From: Metabacillus sp. B2-18
Lineage (GTDB): Bacteria > Bacillota > Bacilli > Bacillales > Bacillaceae
DNA length: 64,000 nucleotides
Assembly: GCF_021117275.1 (NCBI RefSeq)
Contig: NZ_CP088245.1
Coordinates: 905,501 to 969,500, forward strand
Reading direction: 5' to 3'
Positions 1 through 10,097 of this stretch are shown here, one piece after another. The number at the start of each line of letters is the position of its first letter. The stretch's first letter is position 1. The notes beneath the pieces were generated by a model, which worked only from the letters and a program-made list of their open reading frames with translations, ran no database searches and was not told the DNA's origin. Both the position numbers and the translations under genes were made by a program.

Positions 1-2
1 TA

Positions 3-104
3 TTTGAGAAACAAGTTTTACATTCTTCTACGTCAATTGAAAAAGGTCTAGAGAAACAGCTTGATACTATTATAAGATTTCAAGATATTTATAAACTGAA
101 ATAG
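3..104 (+). CDS. C-terminal end of a gene truncated by the window edge
   Basis: An open frame runs in from the left edge and stops at TAG (102-104), giving about 33 residues that end in RFQDIYKLK. In B. subtilis the gene before med is yjaV, a short-chain NAD-dependent epimerase-like protein, and the pattern SIEKGLEKQLD is reminiscent of the last helix of such enzymes. The fragment is too short to assign, so that link is positional inference only. Confidence 0.45.
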   Translation, partial: FEKQVLHSSTSIEKGLEKQLDTIIRFQDIYKLK

Positions 105-176
105 AATGTTATTGTACAATTAAATATGGAAGATATAAAATAAAGGCAGTAAACTAGAAATAAGGGAGGGGTTGCC

Positions 177-1130
177 ATGTACATAAAGTTTGGTTTAGTC
201 CTTATCCTTCTTTTTTCGCTTTTTGGTTGTGGACAACCCGTAGCTTCAGGAAAACTGGAGAAAGTAGGTTTACTTGTACCCGATACAATAGATGATAAAG
301 TATGGGGAACAAAAGGGTACAAGGGGCTGCTGAAGATTCAGTCTGAACTAGGCGTGGATGTTTTTTATAAAGAAGGAATGAATGATGAATTTAGTATTCG
401 TTCTGCTATTGACGAATTTCAAGAAAAGGATGTTAATCTGATTTTTGGTCATGGTAGTGAATATGCGGCTTTTTTCAATACGATTTGTAAAGATTATCCT
501 GATATTCATTTCGTTTTATTCAATGGGGAAGCTTCTGGAGAAAATGTCACAAGCTTAAACTTTGAATCACATGCAATGGGCTTTTTTGGTGGAATGGTTG
601 CTGGTGAAATGACGAATAATGATAAGGTTGGTGTATTAGCCGCATTTGAATGGCAGCCTGAAATTGATGGTTTTTTTGAAGGGGCATATTTCCAAAATGA
701 AAATGTAAATGTTGATATTCAATATGTACAAGATTGGAATGATGTCACGACAGCTATGACCCTGTTGGATGCAATGATTGCTGAAGGAGTAGACATTGTT
801 TATGTTGCAGGAGATGGTTATAATATTTCCGTCATTGAGCGTCTAAAGGAAGAGGGCTTGTATGCAATTGGATTTGTATCCGATCAATCTGATTTAGGGA
901 AAGGAACAGTTCTCACAAGTACAGTTCAACATGTGGATGTTTTATATGAGCTTGTTGCAAAAAGTTTTGATAGCGGAGAACTAGAAAGTGGAGAATTATT
1001 TTATGATTTCCAAGATGGTGTTATTTCACTGGGGAAATTTAGCCCCTTAGTGGAAAAAAACTTTCAAACAGATCTTCAAGAATCCATTGAGGAATATAAG
1101 GAAAGTGGGCTTTTACCTAATCAATTGTAA
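177..1130 (+). CDS. med: Med, BMP-family lipoprotein that promotes comK expression
   Basis: A 317-residue protein with a lipoprotein signal peptide (lipobox LFGC, predicted lipidated Cys18) followed by a periplasmic-binding-protein fold of the Bmp/PnrA family. It should be anchored on the outer face of the membrane. In B. subtilis Med is needed for normal comK expression and so for competence. The ATG follows a GGAGGGG ribosome site. comZ follows 69 bases downstream in the same direction, the same pairing as in B. subtilis. The family is otherwise known for nucleoside binding; whether Med binds a ligand cannot be seen here. Confidence 0.9.
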   Translation: MYIKFGLVLILLFSLFGCGQPVASGKLEKVGLLVPDTIDDKVWGTKGYKGLLKIQSELGVDVFYKEGMNDEFSIRSAIDEFQEKDVNLIFGHGSEYAAFFNTICKDYPDIHFVLFNGEASGENVTSLNFESHAMGFFGGMVAGEMTNNDKVGVLAAFEWQPEIDGFFEGAYFQNENVNVDIQYVQDWNDVTTAMTLLDAMIAEGVDIVYVAGDGYNISVIERLKEEGLYAIGFVSDQSDLGKGTVLTSTVQHVDVLYELVAKSFDSGELESGELFYDFQDGVISLGKFSPLVEKNFQTDLQESIEEYKESGLLPNQL

Positions 1131-1199
1131 GCATGTTTCTATACATACAAGATCATGCATTATATGATAATACCAGAGAATATGAAGGAGTGATGATGA

Positions 1200-1382
1200 A
1201 TGGAACAACATCCAAAAACGATGGAATTTATGCAGATTGCAATGAAATATTTACCTGAAGCTAAGCAAAAATTGGAAGGTTCAGGGATTGACTTATCTAT
1301 GGAAACAATTCAACCTATGCTTGAGTTATTTACAAAGGTTATGGGAGAAGCGTACGAATTAGGAAAAAAGGATGCACAATAA
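1200..1382 (+). CDS. comZ: ComZ, small competence regulator
   Basis: A 60-residue, mostly helical acidic protein with no membrane segment. Its length, its place directly behind med and its sequence match ComZ, which in B. subtilis negatively affects the comG operon. The ATG follows GAAGGAG at a good distance. The stop codon overlaps the left arm of a strong terminator, so the med-comZ transcript probably ends here. Confidence 0.88.
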   Translation: MEQHPKTMEFMQIAMKYLPEAKQKLEGSGIDLSMETIQPMLELFTKVMGEAYELGKKDAQ

Positions 1383-1403
1383 AAGCTGCCATTGGCAGCT
1401 TTT
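1381..1403. terminator. Bidirectional terminator between comZ and the facing gene
   Basis: A perfect 11-bp inverted repeat (arms 1381-1391 and 1393-1403, core AGCTGCC/GGCAGCT) with A-rich and T-rich ends. It serves comZ on the plus strand and probably the convergent gene on the minus strand. Confidence 0.85.
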
Positions 1404-1418
1404 TCTTGTTTGGGGAAA

Positions 1419-1730
1419 TCATTTCTTCTTTTTTAAAAAATCCATAATAGGGGATAATTCCTTTAAAACTGGTTTAAGGTTTTCGAGAGAAACCATAATA
1501 TCATCGATTTGCCCCATTAAAGTAAAATAGTTTACATCTTCTTTTTTGTTTTCTTGCTCTTCTTCTTGGTGCGAGGAATGTTGAAGTCTTTTTGGAACTC
1601 TATTTCCGAACATGAGTTGAGTGAATTTATCTGTTGAAACGGTGGTCTTCTCTTTATTTTCATCGTTTTTGGTTATTGGATCATTTAAATTATGAGAGTT
1701 TTCTTCAGAAATTGTTTCGTTATATTCCAT
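1419..1730 (-). CDS. Uncharacterised 103-residue protein, in the position of yjzB
   Basis: Not a family I can name. It reads convergently towards comZ, as yjzB does in B. subtilis. An AAGGAGGTG ribosome site directly precedes the ATG, which supports a real gene. The N-terminal half is polar, acidic and probably disordered, with the short motif KFTQLMFG near residue 38. The C-terminal part (about 70-103) is a predicted amphipathic helix rich in Leu and Ile that ends in four lysines. No signal peptide or membrane segment is visible. The KFTQLMFG string also occurs in YjaZ of this window. Confidence 0.7.
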   Translation of the reverse strand: MEYNETISEENSHNLNDPITKNDENKEKTTVSTDKFTQLMFGNRVPKRLQHSSHQEEEQENKKEDVNYFTLMGQIDDIMVSLENLKPVLKELSPIMDFLKKKK

Positions 1731-1780
1731 CTTAACACCTCCTTAAAGAGATTAGTGTCAGGGTCCAGGTAATAATATTT

Positions 1781-1830
1781 TATGAATGTGATCAAGACGG
1801 GTTCTAGACTCGTGAACCAAAACATTCATA
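1781..1830. other. Two-tier inverted repeat directly upstream of the fabHA promoter
   Basis: The outer arms TATGAATGT (1781-1789) and ACATTCATA (1822-1830) are perfectly complementary; the inner arms GGTTC (1800-1804) and GAACC (1814-1818) are too. The element ends exactly where the fabHA -35 box begins. It could be an operator, the end of an upstream transcript, or a mobile-repeat remnant. Confidence 0.5.
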
Positions 1831-1859
1831 TTGAAAAAAATTTTTGAATAAGATAAAAT
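1831..1859 (+). promoter_or_regulatory. SigA-type promoter of fabHA-fabF
   Basis: TTGAAA (1831-1836), a 17-base spacer and TAAAAT (1854-1859). The predicted start site falls inside the FapR-type palindrome just downstream. Confidence 0.65.
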
Positions 1860-1876
1860 TAGTACCAAGTCATAAC
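1859..1876 (+). promoter_or_regulatory. FapR-type operator upstream of fabHA
   Basis: The sequence TTAGTACCAAGTCATAAC carries the TTAGTACC half-site typical of FapR operators and a degenerate right half. Its overlap with the likely transcription start matches known FapR sites, where malonyl-CoA relieves repression. Confidence 0.65.
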
Positions 1877-1947
1877 ATTTGATATAAATTTAGATAAAAT
1901 AAATTCACTTGTTTACTATTTATTAAAAAGATAAAGGGGCTGCACAA

Positions 1948-2880
1948 ATGAACGCAGGGATCATTGGTATCGGACGATACACACCTGAAAAAGTTGTTAC
2001 AAATGCTGATTTAGAGAAAATCATGGATACATCAGATGAATGGATTAGATCGAGAACGGGAATTGAGGAACGTCGCATTGCTGATGATTCAGTTGATACT
2101 TCTCATATGGCTAAGTTTGCTGCAGAGAAAGCACTAAAGGATGCTGGAATTGCAGCTGAAGATTTAGATTTAATTTTGGTTGCGACAGTAACACCAGATC
2201 AACCATTTCCATCTGTTGCATGTATGCTACAGGAATCATTAGGTGCAACTAAAGCTGCGGCAATGGATATTAGTGCAGCTTGTGCTGGTTTCATGTATGG
2301 AATGGTTACAGCTAAACAGTTTATTGAATCCGGAGCTTATAAGCATGTATTAGTTGTAGGTGTTGAGAAGCTTTCGAAAATTACAGATTGGGATGATCGT
2401 AATACAGCGGTACTTTTCGGGGATGGAGCTGGAGCGGCTGTTATTGGACCTGTTAGTGAAGGAAAAGGAATATTATCCTTTGAGCTTGGGGCTGACGGAA
2501 CAGGTGGAAAGCACTTATATCAAGATGAATATATCATCATGAATGGCCGTGAAGTGTTTAAGTTTGCTGTAAGGCAAATGGGCGAGTCAAGTGTTAACGT
2601 TTTGGAAAAAGCAGGATTAACAAAAGAAGATGTTGATTTCTTAATCCCGCACCAAGCAAATATCCGTATCATGGAAGCTGCTCGTGAACGACTTGAGTTA
2701 CCTGTAGAAAAAATGTCTAAAACAGTTAACAAATATGGCAACACTTCTGCTGCATCTATCCCTATTTCTCTAGTAGAAGAACTAGAAGCAGGAAAGATTA
2801 AAGACGGAGACCTAATTGTCATGGTAGGCTTCGGCGGTGGACTAACATGGGGAGCAATTGCTCTTCGTTGGGGTAAGTAG
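1948..2880 (+). CDS. fabHA: FabHA, 3-oxoacyl-ACP synthase III
   Basis: Condenses an acyl-CoA primer (branched primers in Bacillus) with malonyl-ACP to start type II fatty-acid synthesis in the cytoplasm. The 310-residue length is standard. The catalytic triad is in place: Cys112 in AACAG, His235 in PHQAN and Asn265 in YGNTS. It is followed by fabF and preceded by a SigA promoter with a FapR-type operator, so the pair is expected to be FapR-controlled. The ATG follows a weak AAAGGGG site. The name fabHA rather than fabHB rests on gene order. Confidence 0.95.
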   Translation: MNAGIIGIGRYTPEKVVTNADLEKIMDTSDEWIRSRTGIEERRIADDSVDTSHMAKFAAEKALKDAGIAAEDLDLILVATVTPDQPFPSVACMLQESLGATKAAAMDISAACAGFMYGMVTAKQFIESGAYKHVLVVGVEKLSKITDWDDRNTAVLFGDGAGAAVIGPVSEGKGILSFELGADGTGGKHLYQDEYIIMNGREVFKFAVRQMGESSVNVLEKAGLTKEDVDFLIPHQANIRIMEAARERLELPVEKMSKTVNKYGNTSAASIPISLVEELEAGKIKDGDLIVMVGFGGGLTWGAIALRWGK

Positions 2881-2890
2881 GTGCTAAGGT

Positions 2891-2916
2891 GGGGGATGGC
2901 GTGCCTGTCACTCCCC
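2891..2916. repeat. Imperfect palindrome of the GTGCC-TG-(G/T)CAC type between fabHA and fabF
   Basis: GC-rich block with GGGGA/TCCCC ends around GTGCCTGTCAC. It resembles the cleaner palindrome at 41211-41229 and stands out from the AT-rich surroundings. It probably belongs to a dispersed small repeat family. Confidence 0.4.
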
Positions 2917-2985
2917 GAAATATGTCGAACAACAATATAAACTACTAAATAAAATAAATTCTCTCAAAGGTGAGGTGTCATCATT

Positions 2986-4227
2986 ATGGAAAAAAAGCGA
3001 GTGGTGGTAACTGGGTTAGGAGCTTTAACTCCAATTGGGAATGATGTGCAAACGTCGTGGCAAAATGCGATCAATGGAGTATCAGGAGTTAGTCCGATAA
3101 CAAGAATTGATTCTGAACCATATTCGGCTAAAGTTGCTGCAGAATTGAAGGATTTTGATGTTGAGCAATTTATGGATAAAAAAGAAGCTCGTAAAATGGA
3201 TCGTTTCACACAATATGCTGTTGCAGCATCATTTATGGCTGTAAAGGATGCCAATTTAGAAATAACAGACGAAATCGCTCCACGTGTTGGAGTTTGGATT
3301 GGTTCTGGTATTGGCGGAATGGAAACATTTGAACAGCAATATAGAACGTTATTAGAAAAGGGACCAAGACGTGTTAGTCCATTTTTCGTACCAATGCTAA
3401 TACCTGATATGGCTACAGGTCAGGTTTCAATTGCATTAGGTGCAAAAGGATTTAACTCTTGTACAGTTACAGCTTGTGCAACCGGAACAAATTCTATTGG
3501 AGATGCTTACCGAGTTATCGAGCGTGGAGAAGCAGATGTGATGATTACTGGTGGGGCAGAGGCTCCGTTAACTGAAATGTCATTTGCAGGTTTTACTGCA
3601 AACAAGGCATTATCAACAAATCCAGACCCTAAAACAGCTAGTCGTCCATTTGATAAAGATCGAGATGGCTTTGTTATGGGTGAAGGAGCTGGAATTATTG
3701 TTCTTGAAGAATTAGAGCATGCGCTAGCACGTGGTGCAACTATTTATGCTGAAATAGTTGGGTATGGCGCAACAGGTGATGCTTATCATATCACAGCACC
3801 TGCTCCAAACGGTGAAGGTGGTTCAAGAGCAATGAAAATGGCAATTGAACGCAGTGGTCTTAACGCTAATGAAATTGATTATATTAATGCACATGGTACA
3901 AGTACTCCCTATAATGATAAGTTTGAAACATTAGCGATTAAAGAAGTATTCGGTGAGCACGCTAATAAGCTTGCAATTAGTTCAACTAAGTCAATGACAG
4001 GACATCTTTTAGGTGCTGCTGGTGGTGTAGAAGCTATTTTTAGTATTCTAGCTATTAAAGAAGGAATTCTTCCACCAACAATCAATTTGCAAACTCCAGA
4101 TCCTGATTGTGACCTGGACTATGTTCCAAATGAAGCACGTAAACAAGAAATTAATACAGCATTGAGCAACTCACTAGGTTTCGGTGGTCACAATGCTACG
4201 ATCATCTTTAAAAAATATCATGCATAA
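2986..4227 (+). CDS. fabF: FabF, 3-oxoacyl-ACP synthase II
   Basis: Elongating condensing enzyme of type II fatty-acid synthesis. 413 residues with the KAS I/II triad Cys164 (TACATGTNS), His303 (NAHGTST) and His340 ([11 protein letters not shown]). It starts at ATG 2986 after an AAAGGTGAGG ribosome site, about 105 bases behind fabHA, and is followed by a strong terminator. fabHA and fabF therefore form a two-gene FapR-type operon. Nothing unusual in the coding sequence. Confidence 0.96.
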   Translation: MEKKRVVVTGLGALTPIGNDVQTSWQNAINGVSGVSPITRIDSEPYSAKVAAELKDFDVEQFMDKKEARKMDRFTQYAVAASFMAVKDANLEITDEIAPRVGVWIGSGIGGMETFEQQYRTLLEKGPRRVSPFFVPMLIPDMATGQVSIALGAKGFNSCTVTACATGTNSIGDAYRVIERGEADVMITGGAEAPLTEMSFAGFTANKALSTNPDPKTASRPFDKDRDGFVMGEGAGIIVLEELEHALARGATIYAEIVGYGATGDAYHITAPAPNGEGGSRAMKMAIERSGLNANEIDYINAHGTSTPYNDKFETLAIKEVFGEHANKLAISSTKSMTGHLLGAAGGVEAIFSILAIKEGILPPTINLQTPDPDCDLDYVPNEARKQEINTALSNSLGFGGHNATIIFKKYHA

Positions 4228-4231
4228 CACA

Positions 4232-4263
4232 AAAAAGCCAAATCAAAATTGATTTGGCTTTTT
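4232..4263 (+). terminator. Terminator after fabF
   Basis: Perfect 15-bp inverted repeat (4232-4246 and 4249-4263, core AGCCAAATCAA) ending in a T run. Confidence 0.9.
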
Positions 4264-4353
4264 GCTTTTATTAATTTCCCACGTAATCTCCAAAAGTAAG
4301 AACAGTCCTTCCTTCGATTCATAAACTAAAGAGGGAAGGAGTGATTAAACAAA

Positions 4354-5121
4354 ATGAGTGTGATAAACACAACAGAGTGGCTAGAAACATCCCCAGACCA
4401 ATATGAAATTTGTGAGAAACTAACACCTTACTTCTCTAAAATGAATGCACGTGACATTTCAAACTATCTCCATTCTTTTGGTATGTATAAACGATCTCCA
4501 GCTAGCCAGGATTGGATTGATGTTATAAAGGATAAACGACTATTGCATTTCATCAATGATGAAAAAAAGAAGTTAAAAAGTGAATGGAACGGACCAAGTG
4601 TCCCTATTTTTGTGTTTCCAGTAGATGTTTATAACAGGAAAATAGAGATGGAGTATAGAGGCCGATCTGGATTAGCATTTCATGATAAGTTATTTTTATT
4701 TTTATCACAAGATGTGAAAAAAGAAGATATAAAGTCCTTGCTAACTCATGAATATCATCATGTGTGTCGTTTGGCATCTATCACAAAACCAGAAAAGGAT
4801 TTTACTATTATAGATACAATGGTAATGGAAGGATTGGCGGAAAATGCCGTTCGTGAAAAACTCGGAGAAGAGGCCGTAGCAGAATGGACGAAGCTTTATC
4901 ATCCTCATCAATGCGATCGTTTCTTAGAAAGAATAATTTTGCCCCAGAAAAAAACGACTAGGCAAGATCCAAAGTTTACCCAGCTTATGTTTGGTACAGG
5001 TTTTTATCCCAAAATGCTTGGTTATTCAGTAGGTTATCATCTTGTGAAGAATTATATGGAGAAAACGAACAAGGGGACAAAAGCACTTTTAGGAATGGAA
5101 GCAGAGGATTTTATTCAATAA
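4354..5121 (+). CDS. yjaZ: YjaZ, DUF2268 predicted zinc protease
   Basis: A 255-residue protein with the zinc-metalloprotease signature HEYHH (His132, Glu133, His136), typical of DUF2268 proteins. The downstream conserved acidic segment around GLAENAVREKLGE probably supplies the third zinc ligand. No signal peptide is seen, so it should be cytoplasmic. It sits between fabF and yjbA; in B. subtilis the app operon lies between yjaZ and yjbA but is absent here. The start follows GAGGGAAGGAG. The substrate is unknown. Confidence 0.85.
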   Translation: MSVINTTEWLETSPDQYEICEKLTPYFSKMNARDISNYLHSFGMYKRSPASQDWIDVIKDKRLLHFINDEKKKLKSEWNGPSVPIFVFPVDVYNRKIEMEYRGRSGLAFHDKLFLFLSQDVKKEDIKSLLTHEYHHVCRLASITKPEKDFTIIDTMVMEGLAENAVREKLGEEAVAEWTKLYHPHQCDRFLERIILPQKKTTRQDPKFTQLMFGTGFYPKMLGYSVGYHLVKNYMEKTNKGTKALLGMEAEDFIQ

Positions 5122-5133
5122 TTAAACCCTTTA

Positions 5134-5172
5134 ATGTTGTGAAAAGTAACATTCTCTTACAATTCACAACAT
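5134..5172 (+). terminator. Possible terminator of yjaZ
   Basis: Perfect 10-bp arms ATGTTGTGAA (5134-5143) and TTCACAACAT (5163-5172), followed by ATATTTT. The T tract is weak. The arms resemble Rex half-sites but the 19-base spacing is too long for Rex. Confidence 0.5.
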
Positions 5173-5292
5173 ATATTTTAAGTAGGACAACCTTGCATAA
5201 TAAAATCAAGCATATTCTTCATTGATTGGAATAATTTATCTAAAATTTGCCTATACTGTTTGACAAATGGTACTGAAGTGAGGGGTCAAATA

Positions 5293-6042
5293 ATGTTATT
5301 TCTTCATGATGTTTGGGTAAATTGGTTTGAAGGTGAAGAGAACGGGTACAACGTCTGTCATTTTCATGAATGGAGAAAGGATGACAGTGTTGAACTTCTT
5401 GATCAGGTTCCCCTATTAAAGGTTAATTCCTTACTTTTTGACTACATAGAAAACAACTTAGCGGAGTTACCACCTGGTCTACTAAAAGATATTTTCCAAA
5501 AGGCTTATATTCGTAAAAATCATGAAAGAATACAGTTGGATTATTGTTTTGTTGTTACAGATGGAATTGGTATTCTCGCAGTTGACACAATTGGTTATAC
5601 AATTCCTATTCGCAAAAGCCGAATCATTCCAAGACAGGAGCAACTAGTATTCGAAATGGTAAAGGATATTGAGCCTGAAGAGTATTCAATTGAATTGTTA
5701 AGTGAAGAAGAAAAAGAATATCATATTTTATCGTTAGCACCTCAACATATGAGAGGGTTAACAAGAAAAGAGCGCCAATTAAAGCAATTATTATTTATGG
5801 CACTTGATCAGTTACAAGCAACTAAAAATGCCGCAGAGGTAAAGTATTGGTATACTGAATGGAATCCAACGAAATATGAGGATATCCAGCAACGAGAGTT
5901 TGATGAAGTATGGAGACAATTATATGAAGAAACTATACATGGATGGTCTCCAAAGCATATCCAGTTATGTGAGCGATTAATTAAGGGACAACCTTTCTTT
6001 GAGAAGCTTTGGGATATGGAGCATGAATCAAAAGTTAATTAA
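5293..6042 (+). CDS. yjbA: YjbA, UPF0736 family protein of unknown function
   Basis: About 249 residues, strongly like B. subtilis YjbA at the N-terminus ([20 protein letters not shown]). I place the start at ATG 5293, which follows GTGAGGGG; an in-frame upstream start would add 11 residues the family lacks. It is a soluble, acidic protein without recognisable catalytic motifs. It is convergent with trpS across a shared terminator. Function is unknown in the whole family. Confidence 0.85.
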   Translation: MLFLHDVWVNWFEGEENGYNVCHFHEWRKDDSVELLDQVPLLKVNSLLFDYIENNLAELPPGLLKDIFQKAYIRKNHERIQLDYCFVVTDGIGILAVDTIGYTIPIRKSRIIPRQEQLVFEMVKDIEPEEYSIELLSEEEKEYHILSLAPQHMRGLTRKERQLKQLLFMALDQLQATKNAAEVKYWYTEWNPTKYEDIQQREFDEVWRQLYEETIHGWSPKHIQLCERLIKGQPFFEKLWDMEHESKVN

Positions 6043-6062
6043 AGTGGACGAGCTACATATAA

Positions 6063-6109
6063 AAAAAACGATGTGAGAATGTAACGAAAACATTTACACA
6101 TCGTTTTTT
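6063..6109. terminator. Bidirectional terminator between yjbA and trpS
   Basis: 13-bp arms AAAAAACGATGTG (6063-6075) and the complement (6097-6109), with A and T runs on both outer sides. Confidence 0.85.
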
Positions 6110-6119
6110 CATTTATCCT

Positions 6120-7405
<1,286 letters not shown>

Positions 7406-7411
7406 TTTCTA

Positions 7412-7440
7412 ATTATAAGGAAAGATTTTCTTCTTTGCAA
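7412..7440 (-). promoter_or_regulatory. SigA-type promoter of the trpS leader
   Basis: On the minus strand TTGCAA (7440-7435), a 17-base spacer and TATAAT (7417-7412). The predicted start is near 7405, just before the T-box Stem I. Confidence 0.7.
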
Positions 7441-7447
7441 ATGGTTT

Positions 7448-7807
7448 CTATAAATAATAAAGGATTGTTGCAAGGGTCATAATTACAGTTACTATAATCC
7501 CACTGATTAAAAACGGGGAGTGGTTAAATGTGAGTAGCTCTGAAACTGGAGTCATTTCTTCTACCTCTTGCTTTGATAATTCTTTTCCTTTTGATACAAA
7601 CATTCTTCTAAATCCATATGTTATCCCATCAAAGAATCCCCCTTTAACAGTGAGTGTTAAGAATGCAATGAAAAGCAAGCCAGCTCCAAAGAAGAAAGAA
7701 ATATTAATAAATGAAAGCAGCGTTAATTTTTGGTAAATAAAAAACGATAGTAAGATTGACAAAATTAATGACACAATAACAAGCGTAAACGATTTTTTAT
7801 CGGGCAT
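7448..7807 (-). CDS. DUF3899-type small membrane protein
   Basis: About 119 residues with four hydrophobic segments: two near the N-terminus (about 8-25 and 30-53) and further ones at the C-terminus (about 97-119). Between them lies a polar stretch with KGKELSKQEVEEM. Proteins of this DUF3899 type are common beside opp or trpS in Bacillus. I chose ATG 7807, with GAGTG six bases upstream; an in-frame GTG at 7816 is possible. No function is known. It is divergent from oppA. Confidence 0.7.
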   Translation of the reverse strand: MPDKKSFTLVIVSLILSILLSFFIYQKLTLLSFINISFFFGAGLLFIAFLTLTVKGGFFDGITYGFRRMFVSKGKELSKQEVEEMTPVSELLTFNHSPFLISGIIVTVIMTLATILYYL

Positions 7808-8209
7808 GTTCTTCACTCTTTTCTACAATTTCATAACGATTATTATAACAGAAGAAAGGGGGAAGGGAAAAAGTCGAGAAATTATTATAGTAGACAAAGT
7901 ATTAGTAGAAATTTTTATAAAAAATGAAATAGTTGAGTTGAAAAATTTACATATTCTCCAAGAAAAGTTTGTGAGATTATATAACCCTTTACAAGTCAAC
8001 GCGTTAAAGTGTTGTTACAAAAAGTGTTAAAAAGATTAAGAAAATTCTTATGAAATACATAGGTATATATACCTATTTTTTATTCAATTTTCTTTACTAT
8101 TATTGCATTTCTGTAAACTTTATTAAAAAAGTAAATGCACAATTGTTTGAATACTTGTATAATAATCTCTGTAAAGCAAACTTGTATTAAAAAAAGGGAG
8201 GTCAAATTT
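7808..8209. other. Intergenic region upstream of oppA
   Basis: About 400 AT-rich bases without a convincing gene. It holds a perfect 18-bp palindrome at 8059-8076 and a TATAAT at 8158-8163 that may be the oppA -10 box, although no good -35 box matches it. Confidence 0.5.
8059..8076. promoter_or_regulatory. Perfect 18-bp palindrome upstream of oppA
   Basis: ATAGGTATATATACCTAT followed by TTTTTTATT. It may be an operator for oppA, or a weak terminator-like hairpin. I do not recognise it as a known site. Confidence 0.45.
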
Positions 8210-9898
8210 GTGAAAAAGTCGAAATTATTTCTACTTTTAGCATTATCGCTAGTACTTAGCATGTTCTTAGCAGCATGTAACGGCGGTGGTGACACAGCTA
8301 CTGAGACTGAAGGCGATAAAGAAAACGCTGCAGAATCAGTTCCGCAAGAATTAAAGGTTTTAGAAATATCTGAAATTCCTTCTATGGATAGTGTAATGGC
8401 AAAAGATGCTGCGAGTTTTACAGCATTAGCTAATACTATGGAAGGTTTATATCGTTTAGACCAAGAACAAAATGCTGTTCCTGGTATGGCTGATGGTGAG
8501 CCGGAAGTTAGTGAAGATGGTCTTGTTTACACAGTAAAATTAAAAGAAGCTAAATGGTCAAACGGAGATCCTGTAACTGCAGATGACTTCGTATTTGCAT
8601 GGCAACGTGCGATTGACCCAGCAACTGCTTCTCCTTATGGTCCTTACATGATGGAAGGGAAAATCAAAGGAGCAAAAGAAATCACTGCTGCGGCAGCTGA
8701 GAAAAAAGAATATGATCTTAACACTTTAGGTATTAAAGCAATTGACGAAAAAACTCTTGAAATCACTTTAGAAAAACCAGTTCCATATTTTGAATCTTTA
8801 ATGGCGTTTGGTTCTTTCTATCCACAAAACAGAAAGTTTGTTGAGGAGCAAGGCGATAAATATGCAACTTCTCATGATACTTTACTTTATAATGGTCCAT
8901 TTGTTATGACGAACTGGGGCGGTACAACTGCTACTGATTGGACAATGGGCAAAAATGCTGAGTATTGGGACGCTGAAACAGTTTCTTTAGAAACAATCCA
9001 ATACAACGTGTTAAAAGATCCACAAGCTGCTGCTAACGCTTACGAAACTGGTGAAGCTGATATCACTGGTAAATTAGCATCAGATATCGTACCACAATAC
9101 GAAGGTGACCCTAACCTTGTTAAATGGTTAGAGCCAACAATCTTCTGGATCAAAATGAACCAACAAAACGAAGCATTAGCAAACGAAAACATTCGTCGTG
9201 CGATTGCAACTGCATTTAACAAAGAAGATTTAACAACAAGCATTTTAAATAACGGTTCTGTACCTGCAAACTATGCAGTTCCAGCTGGTTTCGTTAATCA
9301 CCCTGACACTGGTGAAGATTTCCGTGAAGCAAATGGCGATCTTTTAACTTACAATGTTGAAGAAGCTAAAAAGCTTTGGGAGCAAGGTTTAAAAGAACTT
9401 GGTACTGACTCTGTTGAATTAGTATACCTTGGTGGAGACACTGAAACTTCTAAGAAAACAGATGCTTACATTAAAGATCAATTAGAGAAAAACCTTCCAG
9501 GTTTAACTATTGATGTTCAATCTGTTCCATTCAGCGTACGTTTAGACCGTGACGTGAAAATGGATTATGATTTACAATTTGCTGGATGGGGTCCAGACTA
9601 TCAAGATGCGATTTCTTTCTCTGATTTATGGATCACTGATGGTGGAAACAACAAAATGGCATATTCTAACGAGCAATACGACAAATTGTTAGAAGATGCA
9701 CAATACACTTATGCTACTGAGCCAGCTAAGCGCTTTGAAGCACTTCAACAAGCAGAGAAAGTTGTACTTGAAGAAGATGCAGCACTTGCACCGGTTTACC
9801 AACGTTCATCTAACGTTCTTGTAGCAGATAAAGTAGAAGGCTTCACATATCACTTTATTGGTCCTGAGTACAGCTATAAGTGGGTTAAAATTAAATAA
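8210..9898 (+). CDS. oppA: OppA, oligopeptide-binding lipoprotein
   Basis: Extracytoplasmic solute-binding protein (SBP family 5) of the Opp ABC importer. 562 residues from a GTG at 8210, placed behind AAAAGGGAGG. Lipoprotein signal peptide with lipobox LAAC, Cys23. The rest is a two-lobed peptide-binding fold (WSNGDPVTADDFVFAWQR is typical). In Bacillus the Opp system brings in nutrient peptides and the Phr signalling peptides that feed competence and sporulation. Codon use is noticeably optimised, consistent with high expression. It is followed by an intercistronic hairpin before oppB. Confidence 0.95.
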   Translation: MKKSKLFLLLALSLVLSMFLAACNGGGDTATETEGDKENAAESVPQELKVLEISEIPSMDSVMAKDAASFTALANTMEGLYRLDQEQNAVPGMADGEPEVSEDGLVYTVKLKEAKWSNGDPVTADDFVFAWQRAIDPATASPYGPYMMEGKIKGAKEITAAAAEKKEYDLNTLGIKAIDEKTLEITLEKPVPYFESLMAFGSFYPQNRKFVEEQGDKYATSHDTLLYNGPFVMTNWGGTTATDWTMGKNAEYWDAETVSLETIQYNVLKDPQAAANAYETGEADITGKLASDIVPQYEGDPNLVKWLEPTIFWIKMNQQNEALANENIRRAIATAFNKEDLTTSILNNGSVPANYAVPAGFVNHPDTGEDFREANGDLLTYNVEEAKKLWEQGLKELGTDSVELVYLGGDTETSKKTDAYIKDQLEKNLPGLTIDVQSVPFSVRLDRDVKMDYDLQFAGWGPDYQDAISFSDLWITDGGNNKMAYSNEQYDKLLEDAQYTYATEPAKRFEALQQAEKVVLEEDAALAPVYQRSSNVLVADKVEGFTYHFIGPEYSYKWVKIK

Positions 9899-10009
9899 TT
9901 TTATCCAGTAATACTATACTTCTTTCTTAATGGGTGAAAATACCACTGGGAAGTCGGTGTCTTATAGTTTACGAAAAGACCTAAAGTCGGTATAATTTAA
10001 CGGGTTGAA

Positions 10010-10037
10010 GAGAGTATAGGTGATATACTCTCTTTTT
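10010..10037 (+). terminator. Intercistronic terminator/attenuator between oppA and oppB
   Basis: 9-bp arms GAGAGTATA (10010-10018) and TATACTCTC (10024-10032) followed by TTTTT. It probably reduces read-through so that OppA is made in excess of the permease and ATPase subunits. Confidence 0.75.
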
Positions 10038-10097
10038 CCCTGTATAAGAATTGTCGAAAAATGTTGAAAATTAAGTTTTCTTAGGAGGTGCTTATTG

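Noticed and set aside
7806..8030. 74-codon plus-strand frame upstream of oppA
   Set aside because: No ribosome site; overlaps the start of the DUF3899 gene and has unusual composition.
8085..8105. CodY box upstream of oppA
   Set aside because: AATTTTC is present but the second half does not match the palindrome well enough.
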